Source of the DNA: Methylobacterium sp. Leaf125
GTDB taxonomy: Bacteria; Pseudomonadota; Alphaproteobacteria; Rhizobiales; Beijerinckiaceae
Assembly (NCBI RefSeq): GCF_001423085.1
Contig: NZ_LMNU01000002.1
Coordinates: 1 to 64,000 of the forward strand
Length of the DNA: 64,000 nucleotides
Reading direction: 5' to 3'
Below are positions 1 through 9,448 of this stretch, piece after piece. Position 1 is the first letter of the stretch. Every line of letters begins with the position of its first letter. A program made the position numbers and the translations under genes. The notes under the pieces are model-generated. The model was not told the DNA's origin. It worked only from the letters and a program-made list of their open reading frames with translations, and made no database searches.

Positions 1-104
1 CGCTTGCGCCATCACGCGCAGGCTGCCTAACCTCTCACCCCAGATGGACCAGAGCCTCCGCTCCTGAACACCGCTGAATGTCCCAAATCATCTGACGACG
101 GACA
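1..104. other. Unidentified sequence abutting the protease gene, possible insertion-sequence end
   Basis: The subtilase reading frame loses its family resemblance at about base 104. Read away from the protease, the new sequence begins TGTCCGTCGTCAGATGATTT. On the plus strand an open frame running in from outside the window ends with a TAA at 28-30, which could be the tail of a transposase. A 5'-TGT end fits several insertion-sequence families. I cannot see the other end, an inverted repeat or a target duplication, so the identity is open. Confidence 0.3.
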
Positions 105-1157
105 GTATGCGTAGCGCTCCATCACCAGCGCCAACGCCCCGCTGACGTGCGGCGCCGACATCGAGGTGCCGCTCTTGGAGCCATATCCGGCCGCGCCGGT
201 GGTGAGGTTGACCACCGTCGAGGCGATGCTGCGGCCAGGCGCGGCGATGCACCAGTACTTGGCCACGCCGCAGCGATTGAATTGCGTCTGATCGGCGCTG
301 TTGAGACCCGAGGCCGCGATCCAGTCCTTCTCCAAGTCGGGCTGGAAGTAGGGGAGGGCCGCACGGATCGTCGGATTGTTGACCCCGGCATTGCCGGCGG
401 CGACGACCTGGATCACCCCCGCGCGGCCGGCCTCGGCGATGGCATCGAGCCAGCTGAGCTGGCGGGTGAACGGCGCGTAGGCCGCGGTGAGCCCCGCCAG
501 CGTGTTGTAGTTGTCGCGCGGGGGCGGGCTGCCCCAGGAGCTGTTGATCAGCCGCGCCCCCTGCGCCACGAGGTTGCCATAGGCACCTTTGAAGTAGCTG
601 TAGTCTGCGTTCGGTCCGTAGATCGAGGAGTCGGTCCCGTTCGTGTTGGTGGCGATCAGCTGCGCTCCGAAGGCGACGCCGTGCGTGCCGATGCCGTTGC
701 GGTTGGCCACGATGGTGCCGTCGACATGGGTGCCATGGTCGTCGTTGATGCCCTGCACCCAGGTGCCGGGCACGGAATAGGGCTGGCCCGCGGTGAAGAA
801 GTCCGAGCGCGTCGTGCCGCTGTCATAGCGGAAGCTGCTGGACGAATAGCTGCCCGTGTTGGTGATGGCAGTCGCACGACCGGCGAATTCCGGATGCGTC
901 CCGAGAAAGCCCGAGTCGACGGACCCCACCAGGATGCCCTTGCCCGTGATGCCGCGGGCATAGGCCTGATCGGCGTTCATCGACGCCTTGCCGTAATCGG
1001 CGAGGTACTCGGGCGTACGCCAGCTCGCGGCATCTCCGATCCGGCCGGGATCCTGATAGCCGGCAGTCTGGCCCAGGGCCGCATGGGACACCCCCGCACA
1101 CAACAGGAAGCTCAGTCCGGCAGCACGCAAGGGCTGCAGACGCGAGGGGTCCGACAT
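27..1157 (-). CDS. S8 subtilisin-like serine protease, C-terminally truncated and probably disrupted
   Basis: A secreted S8-family endopeptidase. The ATG at 1157 is preferred over an upstream in-frame TTG (1169) because GGAG sits six bases before it and the product then opens with a signal peptide (residues about 1-29). The catalytic triad is visible: Asp81 in VDSGF, His141 in DDHGTHV and Ser332 in SGTSMSAP. After the helix that follows the serine the sequence changes abruptly: residues from about 352 to the stop at 376 are low-complexity and do not look like a subtilase. Bacterial relatives usually continue through the rest of the peptidase domain, and many carry a C-terminal autotransporter barrel; both are missing. 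I infer that an insertion or rearrangement cut the gene. Whether the 376-residue product folds is unknown. Confidence 0.75.
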   Translation of the reverse strand: MSDPSRLQPLRAAGLSFLLCAGVSHAALGQTAGYQDPGRIGDAASWRTPEYLADYGKASMNADQAYARGITGKGILVGSVDSGFLGTHPEFAGRATAITNTGSYSSSSFRYDSGTTRSDFFTAGQPYSVPGTWVQGINDDHGTHVDGTIVANRNGIGTHGVAFGAQLIATNTNGTDSSIYGPNADYSYFKGAYGNLVAQGARLINSSWGSPPPRDNYNTLAGLTAAYAPFTRQLSWLDAIAEAGRAGVIQVVAAGNAGVNNPTIRAALPYFQPDLEKDWIAASGLNSADQTQFNRCGVAKYWCIAAPGRSIASTVVNLTTGAAGYGSKSGTSMSAPHVSGALALVMERYAYCPSSDDLGHSAVFRSGGSGPSGVRG

Positions 1158-1505
1158 GAAGATCTCCAAATCGCCTAGAGGCTTGCTGATCCCGGCCGCC
1201 GGAAGCTATAGATCACGCCTCATGGCTCAAAAAAGAAGCAAAAACTGCTTCAAATTGAGTCTGACGCTGTATCCGGACCGCCTTCACGCAGATTTGTAGC
1301 GTCGCGATTTCTTGGCGTTCAAGCGGCTAATCCAAAAGGCGACTTGATAGAAACCTTGTGTTGCCTGGCCGCAACATTTCGATGGTGTCCTCGATCAGGA
1401 TGACCGGCGCCATGAGGCGTCCGGTCGACCGGAACCCGGCCCGAACCCGTTGCCTTCGCCCTGCGACCCCGCGCGGGGAAGTTCATCCGATCGACACCCG
1501 GTCCG
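1158..1505. other. Intergenic region with a terminator; no gene seen
   Basis: This 348-bp gap lies between the DUF2254 gene and the protease, both on the minus strand. It holds a minus-strand terminator hairpin (1229-1251), which leaves only about 70 bp for the protease promoter. Short open frames here have no coding character. Confidence 0.5.
1229..1251 (-). terminator. Rho-independent terminator
   Basis: Read on the minus strand, the stem GAAGCA/TGCTTC closes a five-base loop and is followed by six T residues. It would stop transcription leaving the DUF2254 gene before it enters the protease gene. Confidence 0.65.
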
Positions 1506-2927
1506 CTACGATGTCGTCCCCGGCACACGGGTGGAGCGCGAGTTCAGCCGGCCGAGGCTGGCGCCAAGAGCCGTCGTCGCGTCGGAGACGGCAGCCGAGA
1601 TCGCGCTGAAACCCCTCTCGTACAAAGCCTCGGCGAGATCGGCGAGCGCCTCTTCCAGCTGACGCGTCAGGACGTGCTCGCCAAGGCTCGACAAGGCGCG
1701 ATGGGCGACATCCGCGAGCCGTTCGGCGGTCGGCTGGCTGACATGGCGCAGAAGGATCGCGATCGTCATGACCGCTTCGGCCAGGGTCTGAGGCTGAATC
1801 GACTCGGACGCGACCACGATGACGGCCTCAAGGGCGTCGGTCGCGACCGTCGGAGCAGCGTCCCGGTAGACGACACAGGACGTCGCATCCTCGCGGGCCT
1901 CGGTCTCGCCAGGGCTCCATTGCGCGATGATGTCACGCAGGGCCTGGATCACCGAGAGACCGGGGCTCGGGTTTGATTTCGACGTCGAGACCGAGGTCCA
2001 GGCGATGGTCGCAAGTTGGTGCAGGCCGTACGCCGCGTCGTGCGTCAGGTCACGTCCCTCATCGAAATCGAGCGCGGCCAGGGTCGTGTCGACGATCAGG
2101 GCCCGAGCGTCCGCATCGAGCGTGACACCGGGCCGGCATCGGACCCGGAAGAGAGGATCCTGCACGGCGCGGTACGCACCGACCGCGACGTCGAACTCGA
2201 TCTCGACCGCCCCCTTCGCCTGCCGCGCCACGGCCTTCGTGATGCGGGACAGGTCGATGCCGACGACGTATCCGCTTTCCGGGGCGCGCATCGCGGCCAC
2301 GACGGGCCAGCCGGGCCGGGCCGTCCTGCGCGTCGCGTCGAGCAAGCGGAGGTCCCGCGCGCGGGCTTCGAGCACCCGGCCGTGGATGAACTGGATGATC
2401 TGTGCTGGCCGCATCTGATCGATGGTGTTGTAGATCATCACGATGATGAGGCAGAGGGCCGAGGTGGTCAGCAGCAACGCCAGGGTCGTGCCGAACACCG
2501 GGCGGTGAAAGCTCGTGTTGGTGACGAGGGTCATCAGCACAAAGACCGACAGACCCACGAAATAACCGAAGTAAAACTGGTTCGTACGTCGGGCCATGAA
2601 CTGATCGGTGACCTGCGCTGTCAAGGCAGCGGCACCCTGCTGCACGGCGATGAGCAGCAGAGAGAACGTGATCGAGGTGACCGTGATGATGCTGGATGCC
2701 ACCGTGGTCAGGAGACTGCCAAGCGCGGCGCTGTCGCCCAGAAGGTTGCCGAGCCATCGGAAGCCGGTCGGTGCCTGGCCTCCGGACCAGGATCGGTCCG
2801 CCAGATAGACCAGGGCATTCAGCCCGACGAAGCAGAGTACGGTGGCCAGCGGAAGGGCGAGGAACTGACGAAACGATCGTCTGACGGCGTTGAAAAAGCG
2901 CCGCGGGACTGTCTTGAGGCGTTGCAT
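1506..2927 (-). CDS. DUF2254 family inner-membrane protein
   Basis: A 473-residue membrane protein of the DUF2254 family, whose function is unknown. The N-terminal half is membrane-embedded: a first hydrophobic segment at about residues 22-42, then a conserved block around ITVTSITFSLLLIAVQQ, the FYFGYFVGLSVFVL segment and further hydrophobic stretches to about residue 170. The C-terminal 300 residues are soluble and probably cytoplasmic, with helical segments towards the end. The length is usual for the family. It starts at the ATG at 2927 and appears monocistronic, with a terminator about 255 bp downstream. No catalytic motif is visible, so I assign no activity. Confidence 0.85.
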   Translation of the reverse strand: MQRLKTVPRRFFNAVRRSFRQFLALPLATVLCFVGLNALVYLADRSWSGGQAPTGFRWLGNLLGDSAALGSLLTTVASSIITVTSITFSLLLIAVQQGAAALTAQVTDQFMARRTNQFYFGYFVGLSVFVLMTLVTNTSFHRPVFGTTLALLLTTSALCLIIVMIYNTIDQMRPAQIIQFIHGRVLEARARDLRLLDATRRTARPGWPVVAAMRAPESGYVVGIDLSRITKAVARQAKGAVEIEFDVAVGAYRAVQDPLFRVRCRPGVTLDADARALIVDTTLAALDFDEGRDLTHDAAYGLHQLATIAWTSVSTSKSNPSPGLSVIQALRDIIAQWSPGETEAREDATSCVVYRDAAPTVATDALEAVIVVASESIQPQTLAEAVMTIAILLRHVSQPTAERLADVAHRALSSLGEHVLTRQLEEALADLAEALYERGFSAISAAVSDATTALGASLGRLNSRSTRVPGTTS

Positions 2928-3662
2928 GTCCGGATGTCACCGAAGCCAGGAGATCGTTCCCCCCAACGCATGACATCGATCGCAGGGCTATCGGCGTTCC
3001 CTCCTGCCTCGGCCGGTGAGTCACGGCTCGTCCGTGGCGAACGTTCCGGCCACGGCAGGACGGTCTGCCGGGGGAGGGAAAGGCCGCGCCTGCTGCGGCG
3101 ACACGGCCAAGGGCTCCCCGAGGCGGTGATGCGGCGTTGCGTCGTGGCCGCTCGCCAATCGATCTCCTCTGCGCGTGGCCTGCCCCCCGCCCATGGCCCC
3201 GGTTCGCAGTTCGGGCATCGTCGGCCGCGCGACGATGGCGGGGCGGACGAGCGGCGTTGCGCTGCCAGGTTGGCCAGGGGACGACCTCCGGCGCAGGGGG
3301 GATTGGTCGCCGGGCGAGGCGGGCGGGCGGATGCGGGCGTCGGGCCTTCGCCCTGGCTCGATGACGACCCTGGCCGCCTCGCGGCTGTCGAACACCTCGC
3401 CGTTGCGACGCGCGTCGGGCGTGCCTCCCGTTCCATCGGGAAGAGGTCCGTCAATCCGGACGCCGGAACCGACGCGCCGCCGCTTGGCAACGTCGCGGGC
3501 GGCTCCGCGCACGAAAAACCCGCCGCGGCTGGGCCGGGCGGGGGAAGGTGTTCCTCGGTGTTCCTGGGTGGAACGCCGTATCCTCTCACCGGGCCTTCCC
3601 GCGGCAAAGGCGCGGGGGCCGGTGGCGGTGACGAGAGGCCGGGATTGAAACGATAAACCCCG
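2928..3662. other. Long GC-rich intergenic region; no gene recognised
   Basis: About 730 bp between the start of the DUF2254 gene and the terminator behind opgH. Open frames of up to about 160 codons occur on both strands, but they are rich in Arg, Pro, Gly and Ala, the pattern expected by chance at this GC content. None has a convincing ribosome-binding site or family resemblance. The DUF2254 promoter should lie close to 2930-3010. I see nothing else. Confidence 0.5.
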
Positions 3663-3700
3663 CCCGGACCCGGCGGCGGCGCGTCACCGCCGGGTCCGGG
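3663..3700 (-). terminator. Terminator hairpin behind opgH
   Basis: A perfect 14-bp stem (3663-3676 with 3687-3700, CCCGGACCCGGCGG and its complement) with a 10-base loop lies 27 bp past the opgH stop. On the minus strand it is followed by GGGGTTTATCGTTT, a weak T-tract. It most likely ends the opgG-opgH transcript. Confidence 0.75.
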
Positions 3701-3726
3701 GCTCGCTCGGGCGGATCGGCCCGGCT

Positions 3727-5961
3727 TCAGGACGCCAGGCGGGAGAGGCGGTCGAGGAGGGCGCGGTCGTGCAGGAGGGCCATGCGCTCCTTCGGCGTCA
3801 GCCAGGCCTGGGCCTCGGCGATGCCCTCCGCCTCCACCACCTTGGCCTGGGCCAGTGCCCGGTCGGGGTCGATGACCCCGCGCGGGCGCGGCGCGGTCTC
3901 CGGCAGCATCGCCGCGTGGGCCGCGGCGAGGTCCGCATCGGCGTGGAGCGCGGCGAGCGCATCCGCGTCGTCGAGGCCGGCCTCGGCGTTGCGCCGGCTC
4001 AGGATGCCGGCCTGGGTGGCGATGGACGGGGGCGTGCGCTCCTCCGGGGTCATCAGCAGGCCGAGCCGCCGCAGGGCCAGCCCGAGGCCGAGCTGGCCGC
4101 TCGCCCAGGAGATCGGGATCGCCAGGACGAGGCCCAGGATGGTGGGCGACATCCAGAGGAACAGCGAGGTGGCGATGGCGAAGGCCGCCACCCCGGTGAC
4201 CAGCCCGAGGGCCATGTGCCAGCGGTGGCGGCGCACGATGTCGGACCAGGGGATCGAGCCGTCGTCGCGTCGCTGCGGGTTCCAGCCGGTGTCGCGCCCG
4301 AGCAGGATCTGGAACACCGAGCCCGACTGGATGAGCATCGCGATGGGGGCGATGAGCGCCGAGAGCAGGACCTCGATCAGGCTCGACAGGACGAGGCGGA
4401 TCGCGCCGCCGCAGGCCCGGCGCACCGGCCCGTCGATCAGCGCGAGAATGAGGCCCAGGCCCTTCGGGGCCAGCAGGATGCCCATGGTCAGGCCGAAGAG
4501 CTGGAGCGCGCGCACCGGATCGAAGCGCGGCCAGACCGGGTAGAGCCCGAACTCGGAGGTGAAGTATTCCGGCCGCACGTAGGCGGTCTGGAGCACCAGG
4601 GCGATACCGACCACGAGCTGGGCCAGCCACAGGGGCGAGGCGACGTAGCCGGCGATGCCGGTGGCGAAGTGCTGGCGGGAGGCGAGGGCCAGGCCCGCCG
4701 TGCCGATGATGCGGCTGTGCTGGAGGTTGCCCTGCGCCCAGCGCCGGTCGCGCACGGCGACGTCGATGAGCGAGGGCGGGCTCTCCTCGTAGGAGCCGGG
4801 CAGCGCCGGCAGCATGGTCACGCTCCAGCCGGCCCGCCGGATCAGGGCCGCCTCCACGAAGTCGTGGCTGAGCACGTGGCCGCCGAAGGGCGGCTTGCCC
4901 TTCAGGTCGGGCAGGCCGCAGGCGGCCGCGAAGGCGCGGGTGCGGATGATGGCGTTGTGGCCCCAGTAATTGCCGTCGCGGCCCGACCAGACGGAGAGGC
5001 CCGTGGCGATCACCGGCCCGTAGATCCGCGCGGCGAATTGCTGGACCCGGGCGAACAGGGTGTTGCGGTTGATGATGAGCGGCAGCGACTGGATGATGCC
5101 GGCATCCGGGTCCGCCTCCATGGCGGCGGCCAGGTGCACCACGCAGGGGCCGGTCATCAGGCTGTCGGCGTCGAGCACCAGCATGTGGTCGTAGGCCGCG
5201 CCCCAGCGGGAGACGAAGTCGCCGATATTGCCGGCCTTGCGGTGATGGTTCTTCGGCCGGTGCCGGTAGTAGAGCCGGGGCTCCGCCCCCCAGCGGTCGC
5301 GCAGGGCCAGGAAGGCGCGCTCCTCGGCGATCCAGGCATCCCCTTGCGTCGAATCCGACAGGACGAAGTAGTCGAAGGCCGCGCCGTAGCCGGTGGCGTC
5401 GATCTCGGCCCGCATCGCCTCGACGCCCGCGAAGGTGCGGGCGGTGGCCTCGTTGTAGACCGGCATCACCACCGCGGTGCGGGTGGTCAGGCGCTCGGGC
5501 AGGGCGGGGGTCTTCAGCCCGCGCAGGAGCACGAGGAAGCCCAGGATCGCCCCCGTGAAGGCCAGCGCGATCCAGGAGAAGTTCAGGGTGAAGAGGGCGA
5601 GCAGCACGTATTGCAGCGCCGTGGTGCCGCCCGAGACCGCCACCACCTCGTACATCTGCAGGGCGCCGTAGGCGGTGAGCAGCGCCGCCCCGCCGAAGAC
5701 GAAGGCGCGGGCGAGCCAGGGCTTGGCTCGGGAGGGCTTGGCTCGGGACGGTTTGGACGGCTCGGCTTGGGGCGATGCCGGGCGGTGGCCGGTGGCCGGA
5801 TCCCAGCGCTCCAGGTCCTGTACGGGCATCGGCAGCGGCGCCTCGGGGGGCATCGCGGCGGCGAAGGGCCGGGGGGCCGGGCGGGCCGGGGCGGCCGGAT
5901 CCACGGGACGGGCCGGGGCGGCCTGGGCCGCCGCGTCGGGGGGGAGGGTGGATGCGGTCAC
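3727..5961 (-). CDS. opgH: Glucan biosynthesis glucosyltransferase OpgH (MdoH)
   Basis: A 744-residue inner-membrane family-2 glycosyltransferase that polymerises the backbone of osmoregulated periplasmic glucans from UDP-glucose. The GTG start at 5961 overlaps the opgG stop as GTGA, indicating translational coupling; the open frame continues upstream through opgG but is not coding there. After a Pro/Ala-rich N-terminus come membrane segments, then the cytoplasmic transferase domain with VMPVYNEA, DSTQ, the DxD motif in LDADSLMTG, and DRRWAQGN, the QxxRW-like acceptor motif. A block of C-terminal membrane segments follows. It is shorter than E. coli OpgH (about 850 residues) but usual for alphaproteobacteria. 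A 15-bp tandem duplication (5721-5750) codes for SRAKP repeats in the N-terminal linker. Expression is probably tied to osmolarity in other bacteria; no specific operator is visible here. Confidence 0.93.
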   Translation of the reverse strand: MTASTLPPDAAAQAAPARPVDPAAPARPAPRPFAAAMPPEAPLPMPVQDLERWDPATGHRPASPQAEPSKPSRAKPSRAKPWLARAFVFGGAALLTAYGALQMYEVVAVSGGTTALQYVLLALFTLNFSWIALAFTGAILGFLVLLRGLKTPALPERLTTRTAVVMPVYNEATARTFAGVEAMRAEIDATGYGAAFDYFVLSDSTQGDAWIAEERAFLALRDRWGAEPRLYYRHRPKNHHRKAGNIGDFVSRWGAAYDHMLVLDADSLMTGPCVVHLAAAMEADPDAGIIQSLPLIINRNTLFARVQQFAARIYGPVIATGLSVWSGRDGNYWGHNAIIRTRAFAAACGLPDLKGKPPFGGHVLSHDFVEAALIRRAGWSVTMLPALPGSYEESPPSLIDVAVRDRRWAQGNLQHSRIIGTAGLALASRQHFATGIAGYVASPLWLAQLVVGIALVLQTAYVRPEYFTSEFGLYPVWPRFDPVRALQLFGLTMGILLAPKGLGLILALIDGPVRRACGGAIRLVLSSLIEVLLSALIAPIAMLIQSGSVFQILLGRDTGWNPQRRDDGSIPWSDIVRRHRWHMALGLVTGVAAFAIATSLFLWMSPTILGLVLAIPISWASGQLGLGLALRRLGLLMTPEERTPPSIATQAGILSRRNAEAGLDDADALAALHADADLAAAHAAMLPETAPRPRGVIDPDRALAQAKVVEAEGIAEAQAWLTPKERMALLHDRALLDRLSRLAS

Positions 5962-7577
5962 GGGGTCCAACGGTAGAGCCAGGTTTCGGTGAGCGGCGCG
6001 CCGTCGCGCTGCAGGTTGAGCCGCAATTCGCAGGACTTCTCGCCCTTCGGATCGAGCTCGAAGGCCACCCGCAGGGTGTCGCGCTCGGGGTAGCGGTAGA
6101 GGATGCTCGACGGGATCGCCCCGGAGGCCGCGCTGAGCTGGTTCTGGAGGTCGCCGGGGGCGGCGATCCCGCCTCCGGTGAAGTCCACCAGGAACAGGCG
6201 GCGGTTGTCGGCGCCGCGCCCGCTGCGGGTGCCCGAGACCAGGGCGACGCGCGGCGGCTCGGGCGGCTGCCAGCACCAGTGCTGGCGGTAGCTGAAGGGC
6301 ATCTCGGCCCCCGCCGCCAGGGTCGCCTTGGGCCGCCAATAGGCCAGGACGTTCTCGTTGAACTCGGAATCGCTCGGGATCTCCAGGAGCGTCACCGCCC
6401 CCGGCCCCCAGGCCCCCAGCGGCTCGAGCCAGAGGGACGGGCGCCATTCCCAGTGCTGCACGTCGTCCTGGAAGGCGGCGTAGTCCCGCGCCCGCTGCAT
6501 CAGGCCGAAGCCCTTCGGGTTCTCGTCGAGGAAGGAGGAGATCTGCAGGGTCTGGGGGTTGCGCACCGGGCGCCAGATCGCCTCGCCGGCGCCCGTGCGG
6601 ATCTGCAGGCCGCCGCTGGAGGAGGCGCCCGCGCGGGCGTCGTCCGCCCCGCGCCGGTCGTGGGGGCCGAACAGGTAGCTCGTGGTCATGCCGCCCAGAC
6701 CCAGATGGTCGATGGCCGCGCGGGCGAAGACCGTGCCCTCGACGTCGCAGAGGGAGGCGTCGCCGGGGCGCAGGCTCATGCGCAGGGCCGCCGCGGCGGA
6801 GGGCGAATCCACCAGGGCGTGCAGCACGAGGGGACCGCCGGGGCCGGGCCGCTCGATCCAGATCGCGCGAAATTCGGGGAATTCCTCGCCCTTCGCGTCG
6901 GCCGGGCGCAGGGTCAGGGCCCGGGCCGTGACGCCGAAGCCCTGGCCGGCGGCCAGGAGTCGGAAGAACGACGCCCCCTGGAACATCGCGAAGTCGCTGA
7001 GCTCCCCGCCGCGGAAGCGGGCGCGGAGGCGGAAGCCCGAATAGCCGGGGTCGTCCTTGAAGGCCGGGAGGGCGACGCCCTCCGTCTCGAACCGGGCGGG
7101 ATCGTAGGGCAGGGCGCGCACGACGCCGTCCTCCACCAGGGCCAGCGCCACGCGGGAGCGGAAGACCGAGCCGCGATGCAGGGGCTCCAGGGTGAAGCCG
7201 AGGCCGGCCTCGGCCCAGACCGCGCTGCCGGGCCGGGTCCGGATCGCGGCGTATTGCTCGCGGTTGAGGCCGGTCAGGGCGTCCGGCAGGTCGTCGATGC
7301 GGGGGGCCGCGTAGGGGCGCTTGGCCAGGGCCCGGGCGAGATCGGTGACGAGGCCGGGCTGGAACGGCGTGCCGTCGGCGGGCAGGGCCGGGGCCTCGTC
7401 GGCGGCGGCAGCCCGGCCCGACAGGGCGGCGAACCCGCCGGTCAAGGCCGCGAGGCCGGTCGGCCTCAGGAGGACGGCGAGGCCGGCCTGCCGCAGCACG
7501 CTGCGGCGGCAAGGTCCGGCGGCGGTCGGGCCGTCGGCGGTCGGGTCGGCGGGAAAATCCGGGTTCGGCGGCGTCAT
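5958..7577 (-). CDS. opgG: Periplasmic glucan biosynthesis protein OpgG/OpgD (MdoG)
   Basis: A 539-residue exported protein required for building or modifying osmoregulated periplasmic glucans. The N-terminus carries a twin-arginine-like motif, RRSVLRQ at about residues 24-30, followed by a hydrophobic stretch and an AAA cleavage region. This suggests Tat export, as known for E. coli OpgD rather than OpgG, so the paralogue name is uncertain. The mature protein contains the typical family blocks, such as YDPARFETEGVALPAF-type text and the WEWRPSLWLEPL and QLSAASGAIPSS regions. It is the first gene of a two-gene minus-strand operon, overlapping opgH by four bases. It is divergent from glmU, which makes UDP-GlcNAc, so an envelope-sugar context is shared. 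Confidence 0.92.
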   Translation of the reverse strand: MTPPNPDFPADPTADGPTAAGPCRRSVLRQAGLAVLLRPTGLAALTGGFAALSGRAAAADEAPALPADGTPFQPGLVTDLARALAKRPYAAPRIDDLPDALTGLNREQYAAIRTRPGSAVWAEAGLGFTLEPLHRGSVFRSRVALALVEDGVVRALPYDPARFETEGVALPAFKDDPGYSGFRLRARFRGGELSDFAMFQGASFFRLLAAGQGFGVTARALTLRPADAKGEEFPEFRAIWIERPGPGGPLVLHALVDSPSAAAALRMSLRPGDASLCDVEGTVFARAAIDHLGLGGMTTSYLFGPHDRRGADDARAGASSSGGLQIRTGAGEAIWRPVRNPQTLQISSFLDENPKGFGLMQRARDYAAFQDDVQHWEWRPSLWLEPLGAWGPGAVTLLEIPSDSEFNENVLAYWRPKATLAAGAEMPFSYRQHWCWQPPEPPRVALVSGTRSGRGADNRRLFLVDFTGGGIAAPGDLQNQLSAASGAIPSSILYRYPERDTLRVAFELDPKGEKSCELRLNLQRDGAPLTETWLYRWTP

Positions 7578-7863
7578 CGGGTCCGTCGGGTCGGCGCGGG
7601 GCGCGCGCGGAGTTGAGGCGAGGGGCTACGGGCGGTTTACCATGCGGAGCCCTGAACCGGTGGTTAAGCCGTCCCGAACCGCGGCGGTCAACGCCGAAGG
7701 GCTCCGGACCGTTCGTTCGGACGTCGTCGAAGCGTGCGCGACCCCGTCCGGCGCAGGGTCCGGACTTGAAACGGCCCCGTCCGGGCTTTAGCCCCGCCGC
7801 AAGAGCAATCGCTCGAGCAAGGGCTCGACCAGCGCAAGTGCTCGGCCAGCGGCGGAACGCGCG
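7578..7863. other. Divergent promoter region of opgG and glmU
   Basis: This 286-bp region must hold both promoters. A TGAA-N7-TTAA element at 7653-7667 is a one-mismatch CtrA-like box (TTAA-N7-TTAA), which is only suggestive. Close to glmU a short degenerate repeat built on GCTCG and GCAAG occurs at about 7800-7850. No gene is seen. Confidence 0.35.
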
Positions 7864-9249
7864 ATGACGGACCAGACGATCAGGAAGACGGGGCGCAGCC
7901 TCACCGCCATCGTGCTCGCCGCCGGCAAGGGCACGCGAATGCGCTCGGACCTGCCGAAGGTGCTGCACCGGGTCGCCGGCCGGACCATGCTGGGGCACGT
8001 GCTCGCCGCGGCGCAGGGGGCCGGGGCCGGCCGCATCGCCGTGGTGGTGGAGCCGGGCCAGGACGCGGTCGCCCGCGAGATCGCCGCCCTGGTGCCCGGC
8101 GCGTCGGTCTACCCCCAGGCCGAGCGCCTCGGCACCGCGCACGCGGTGCTGGCCGCCCGCGCCGCCCTGGAGGCGGGGGACGACGACGTGGTGATCGCCT
8201 TCGGTGACACGCCCCTCATCACCGCCGCCACCCTGGCGCGCCTGCGGGCTCCCCTGGCGGAGGGGGCGGCCGTTGCGGTGCTCGCCTTCACGACGCCGAA
8301 CCCGGCGGGCTACGGCCGGGTGCTGACCGAGGGCGACCGCGTGCTGGCGATCCGCGAGGAGAAGGATGCGACGGCCGCGGAACGCACCGTCACCCTGTGC
8401 AATGCCGGGCTGATGGCCCTCTCGGGCGACCGCGCCCTCGCCCTCCTCGACCGCATCGGCAACGCCAACGCGGCGGGCGAGTACTACCTGCCCGACGCCG
8501 TCGCCCTGGCGGTGGCGGACGGCCTGCCCGTGACGGTGGTGCCGGTGTCGGAGGCCGAGGCGCAGGGGGTCAACGACCGGATCCAGCTCTCCGTGGCCGA
8601 GGCCGAGATCCAGGGACGGCTGCGCCGGGCGGCCCAGGCGGCGGGCGCGACCCTGATCGCGCCTGAAACGGTTTTCTTCAGCATCGACACGGTGTTGGGA
8701 CGGGACGTTCTCGTGGAACCTCACGTGGTGTTCGGGCCCGGCGTCACGGTGGGCGAGGGCTGCGTGGTGCACAGCTTCTCGCACCTGGAGGGCGCCACCC
8801 TGGCGGCCGGCGTCCAGATCGGCCCCTATGCCCGCCTGCGCCCCGGCGCAGTGCTGGAGACGGGGGCGCGCATCGGCAACTTCGTCGAGGTGAAGAACGC
8901 CCGGATGGGGGCAGGCGCCAAGGCCAACCACCTGACCTACGTGGGCGACGCCGAGGTCGGGGCGGGGGCCAATCTCGGGGCCGGCACCATCACCTGCAAC
9001 TACGACGGGGTGAACAAGCACCGGACCCGGATCGGGGCGGGCGCCTTCATCGGCTCCAACACCGCCCTGGTGGCGCCCGTCCGCGTGGGCGCGGGCGCCA
9101 TCGTGGGCGCCGGGTCGGTGATCGCCGGCGACGTGCCGGACGACGCCCTGGCGGTGTCGCGGGGCCGCCAGCGCATCGTGGCCGGCTGGGCGCCGGGCAA
9201 GCGCGCGGCCCTGCAGGCGGAGAAGGCGGCGCGGGCCAAGAAGCCGTAG
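7864..9249 (+). CDS. glmU: Bifunctional GlmU (GlcNAc-1-P uridyltransferase / GlcN-1-P acetyltransferase)
   Basis: A 461-residue cytoplasmic enzyme catalysing the last two steps to UDP-N-acetylglucosamine: acetyl transfer to glucosamine-1-phosphate, then uridyl transfer. The N-terminal nucleotidyltransferase domain shows the signature LAAGKGTRM at about residue 20 and a conserved lysine in [10 protein letters not shown]. From about residue 255 the protein becomes a left-handed beta-helix of hexapeptide repeats. His356 in [14 protein letters not shown] matches the acetyltransferase catalytic base. The length is normal. It is probably co-expressed with glmS downstream, which supplies glucosamine-6-phosphate; phosphoglucosamine mutase glmM is not in the window. 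The 3' end runs almost directly into a 20-bp tandem array. Confidence 0.96.
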   Translation: MTDQTIRKTGRSLTAIVLAAGKGTRMRSDLPKVLHRVAGRTMLGHVLAAAQGAGAGRIAVVVEPGQDAVAREIAALVPGASVYPQAERLGTAHAVLAARAALEAGDDDVVIAFGDTPLITAATLARLRAPLAEGAAVAVLAFTTPNPAGYGRVLTEGDRVLAIREEKDATAAERTVTLCNAGLMALSGDRALALLDRIGNANAAGEYYLPDAVALAVADGLPVTVVPVSEAEAQGVNDRIQLSVAEAEIQGRLRRAAQAAGATLIAPETVFFSIDTVLGRDVLVEPHVVFGPGVTVGEGCVVHSFSHLEGATLAAGVQIGPYARLRPGAVLETGARIGNFVEVKNARMGAGAKANHLTYVGDAEVGAGANLGAGTITCNYDGVNKHRTRIGAGAFIGSNTALVAPVRVGAGAIVGAGSVIAGDVPDDALAVSRGRQRIVAGWAPGKRAALQAEKAARAKKP

Positions 9250-9253
9250 GACG

Positions 9254-9448
9254 CGCCCGCGGCGCGTCTCATGGGCCCGCGGCGCGTCTCATGGGCCCGC
9301 GGCGCGTCTCATGGGCTCGCGGCGCGTCTCATGGGCTCGCGGCGCGTCTCATGGGCCCGCGGCGCGTCTCATGGGCTCGCGGCGCGTCTCATGGGCTCGC
9401 GGCGCGTCTCATGGGCTCGCGGCGCGTCTCAGGGGCTCGCGGCGCGTC
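9254..9448. repeat. 20-bp tandem repeat array between glmU and glmS
   Basis: Nine consecutive 20-bp units (9261-9440) with partial units at both ends. The unit is GGCGCGTCTCATGGGCTCGC. Units differ almost only at one base (CCCGC or CTCGC), apart from the last, which has AGGGG for ATGGG. The array begins five bases after the glmU stop. Because 20 is not a multiple of three, every plus-strand frame reads the same peptide pattern through it, so the apparent open frames here are artefacts. Confidence 0.95.

Noticed and set aside
2928..3662. Possible genes in the gap behind the DUF2254 start
   Set aside because: Same high-GC artefact pattern, and no protein family resemblance.
3727..9021. A single very long minus-strand open frame covering opgH, then antisense to glmU
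   Set aside because: Only the part up to 5961 has family sequence. The rest is a high-GC artefact running out of frame through opgG and antisense to glmU.
9254..9448. CRISPR-like array
   Set aside because: Units are contiguous with no unique spacers; it is a simple tandem repeat.
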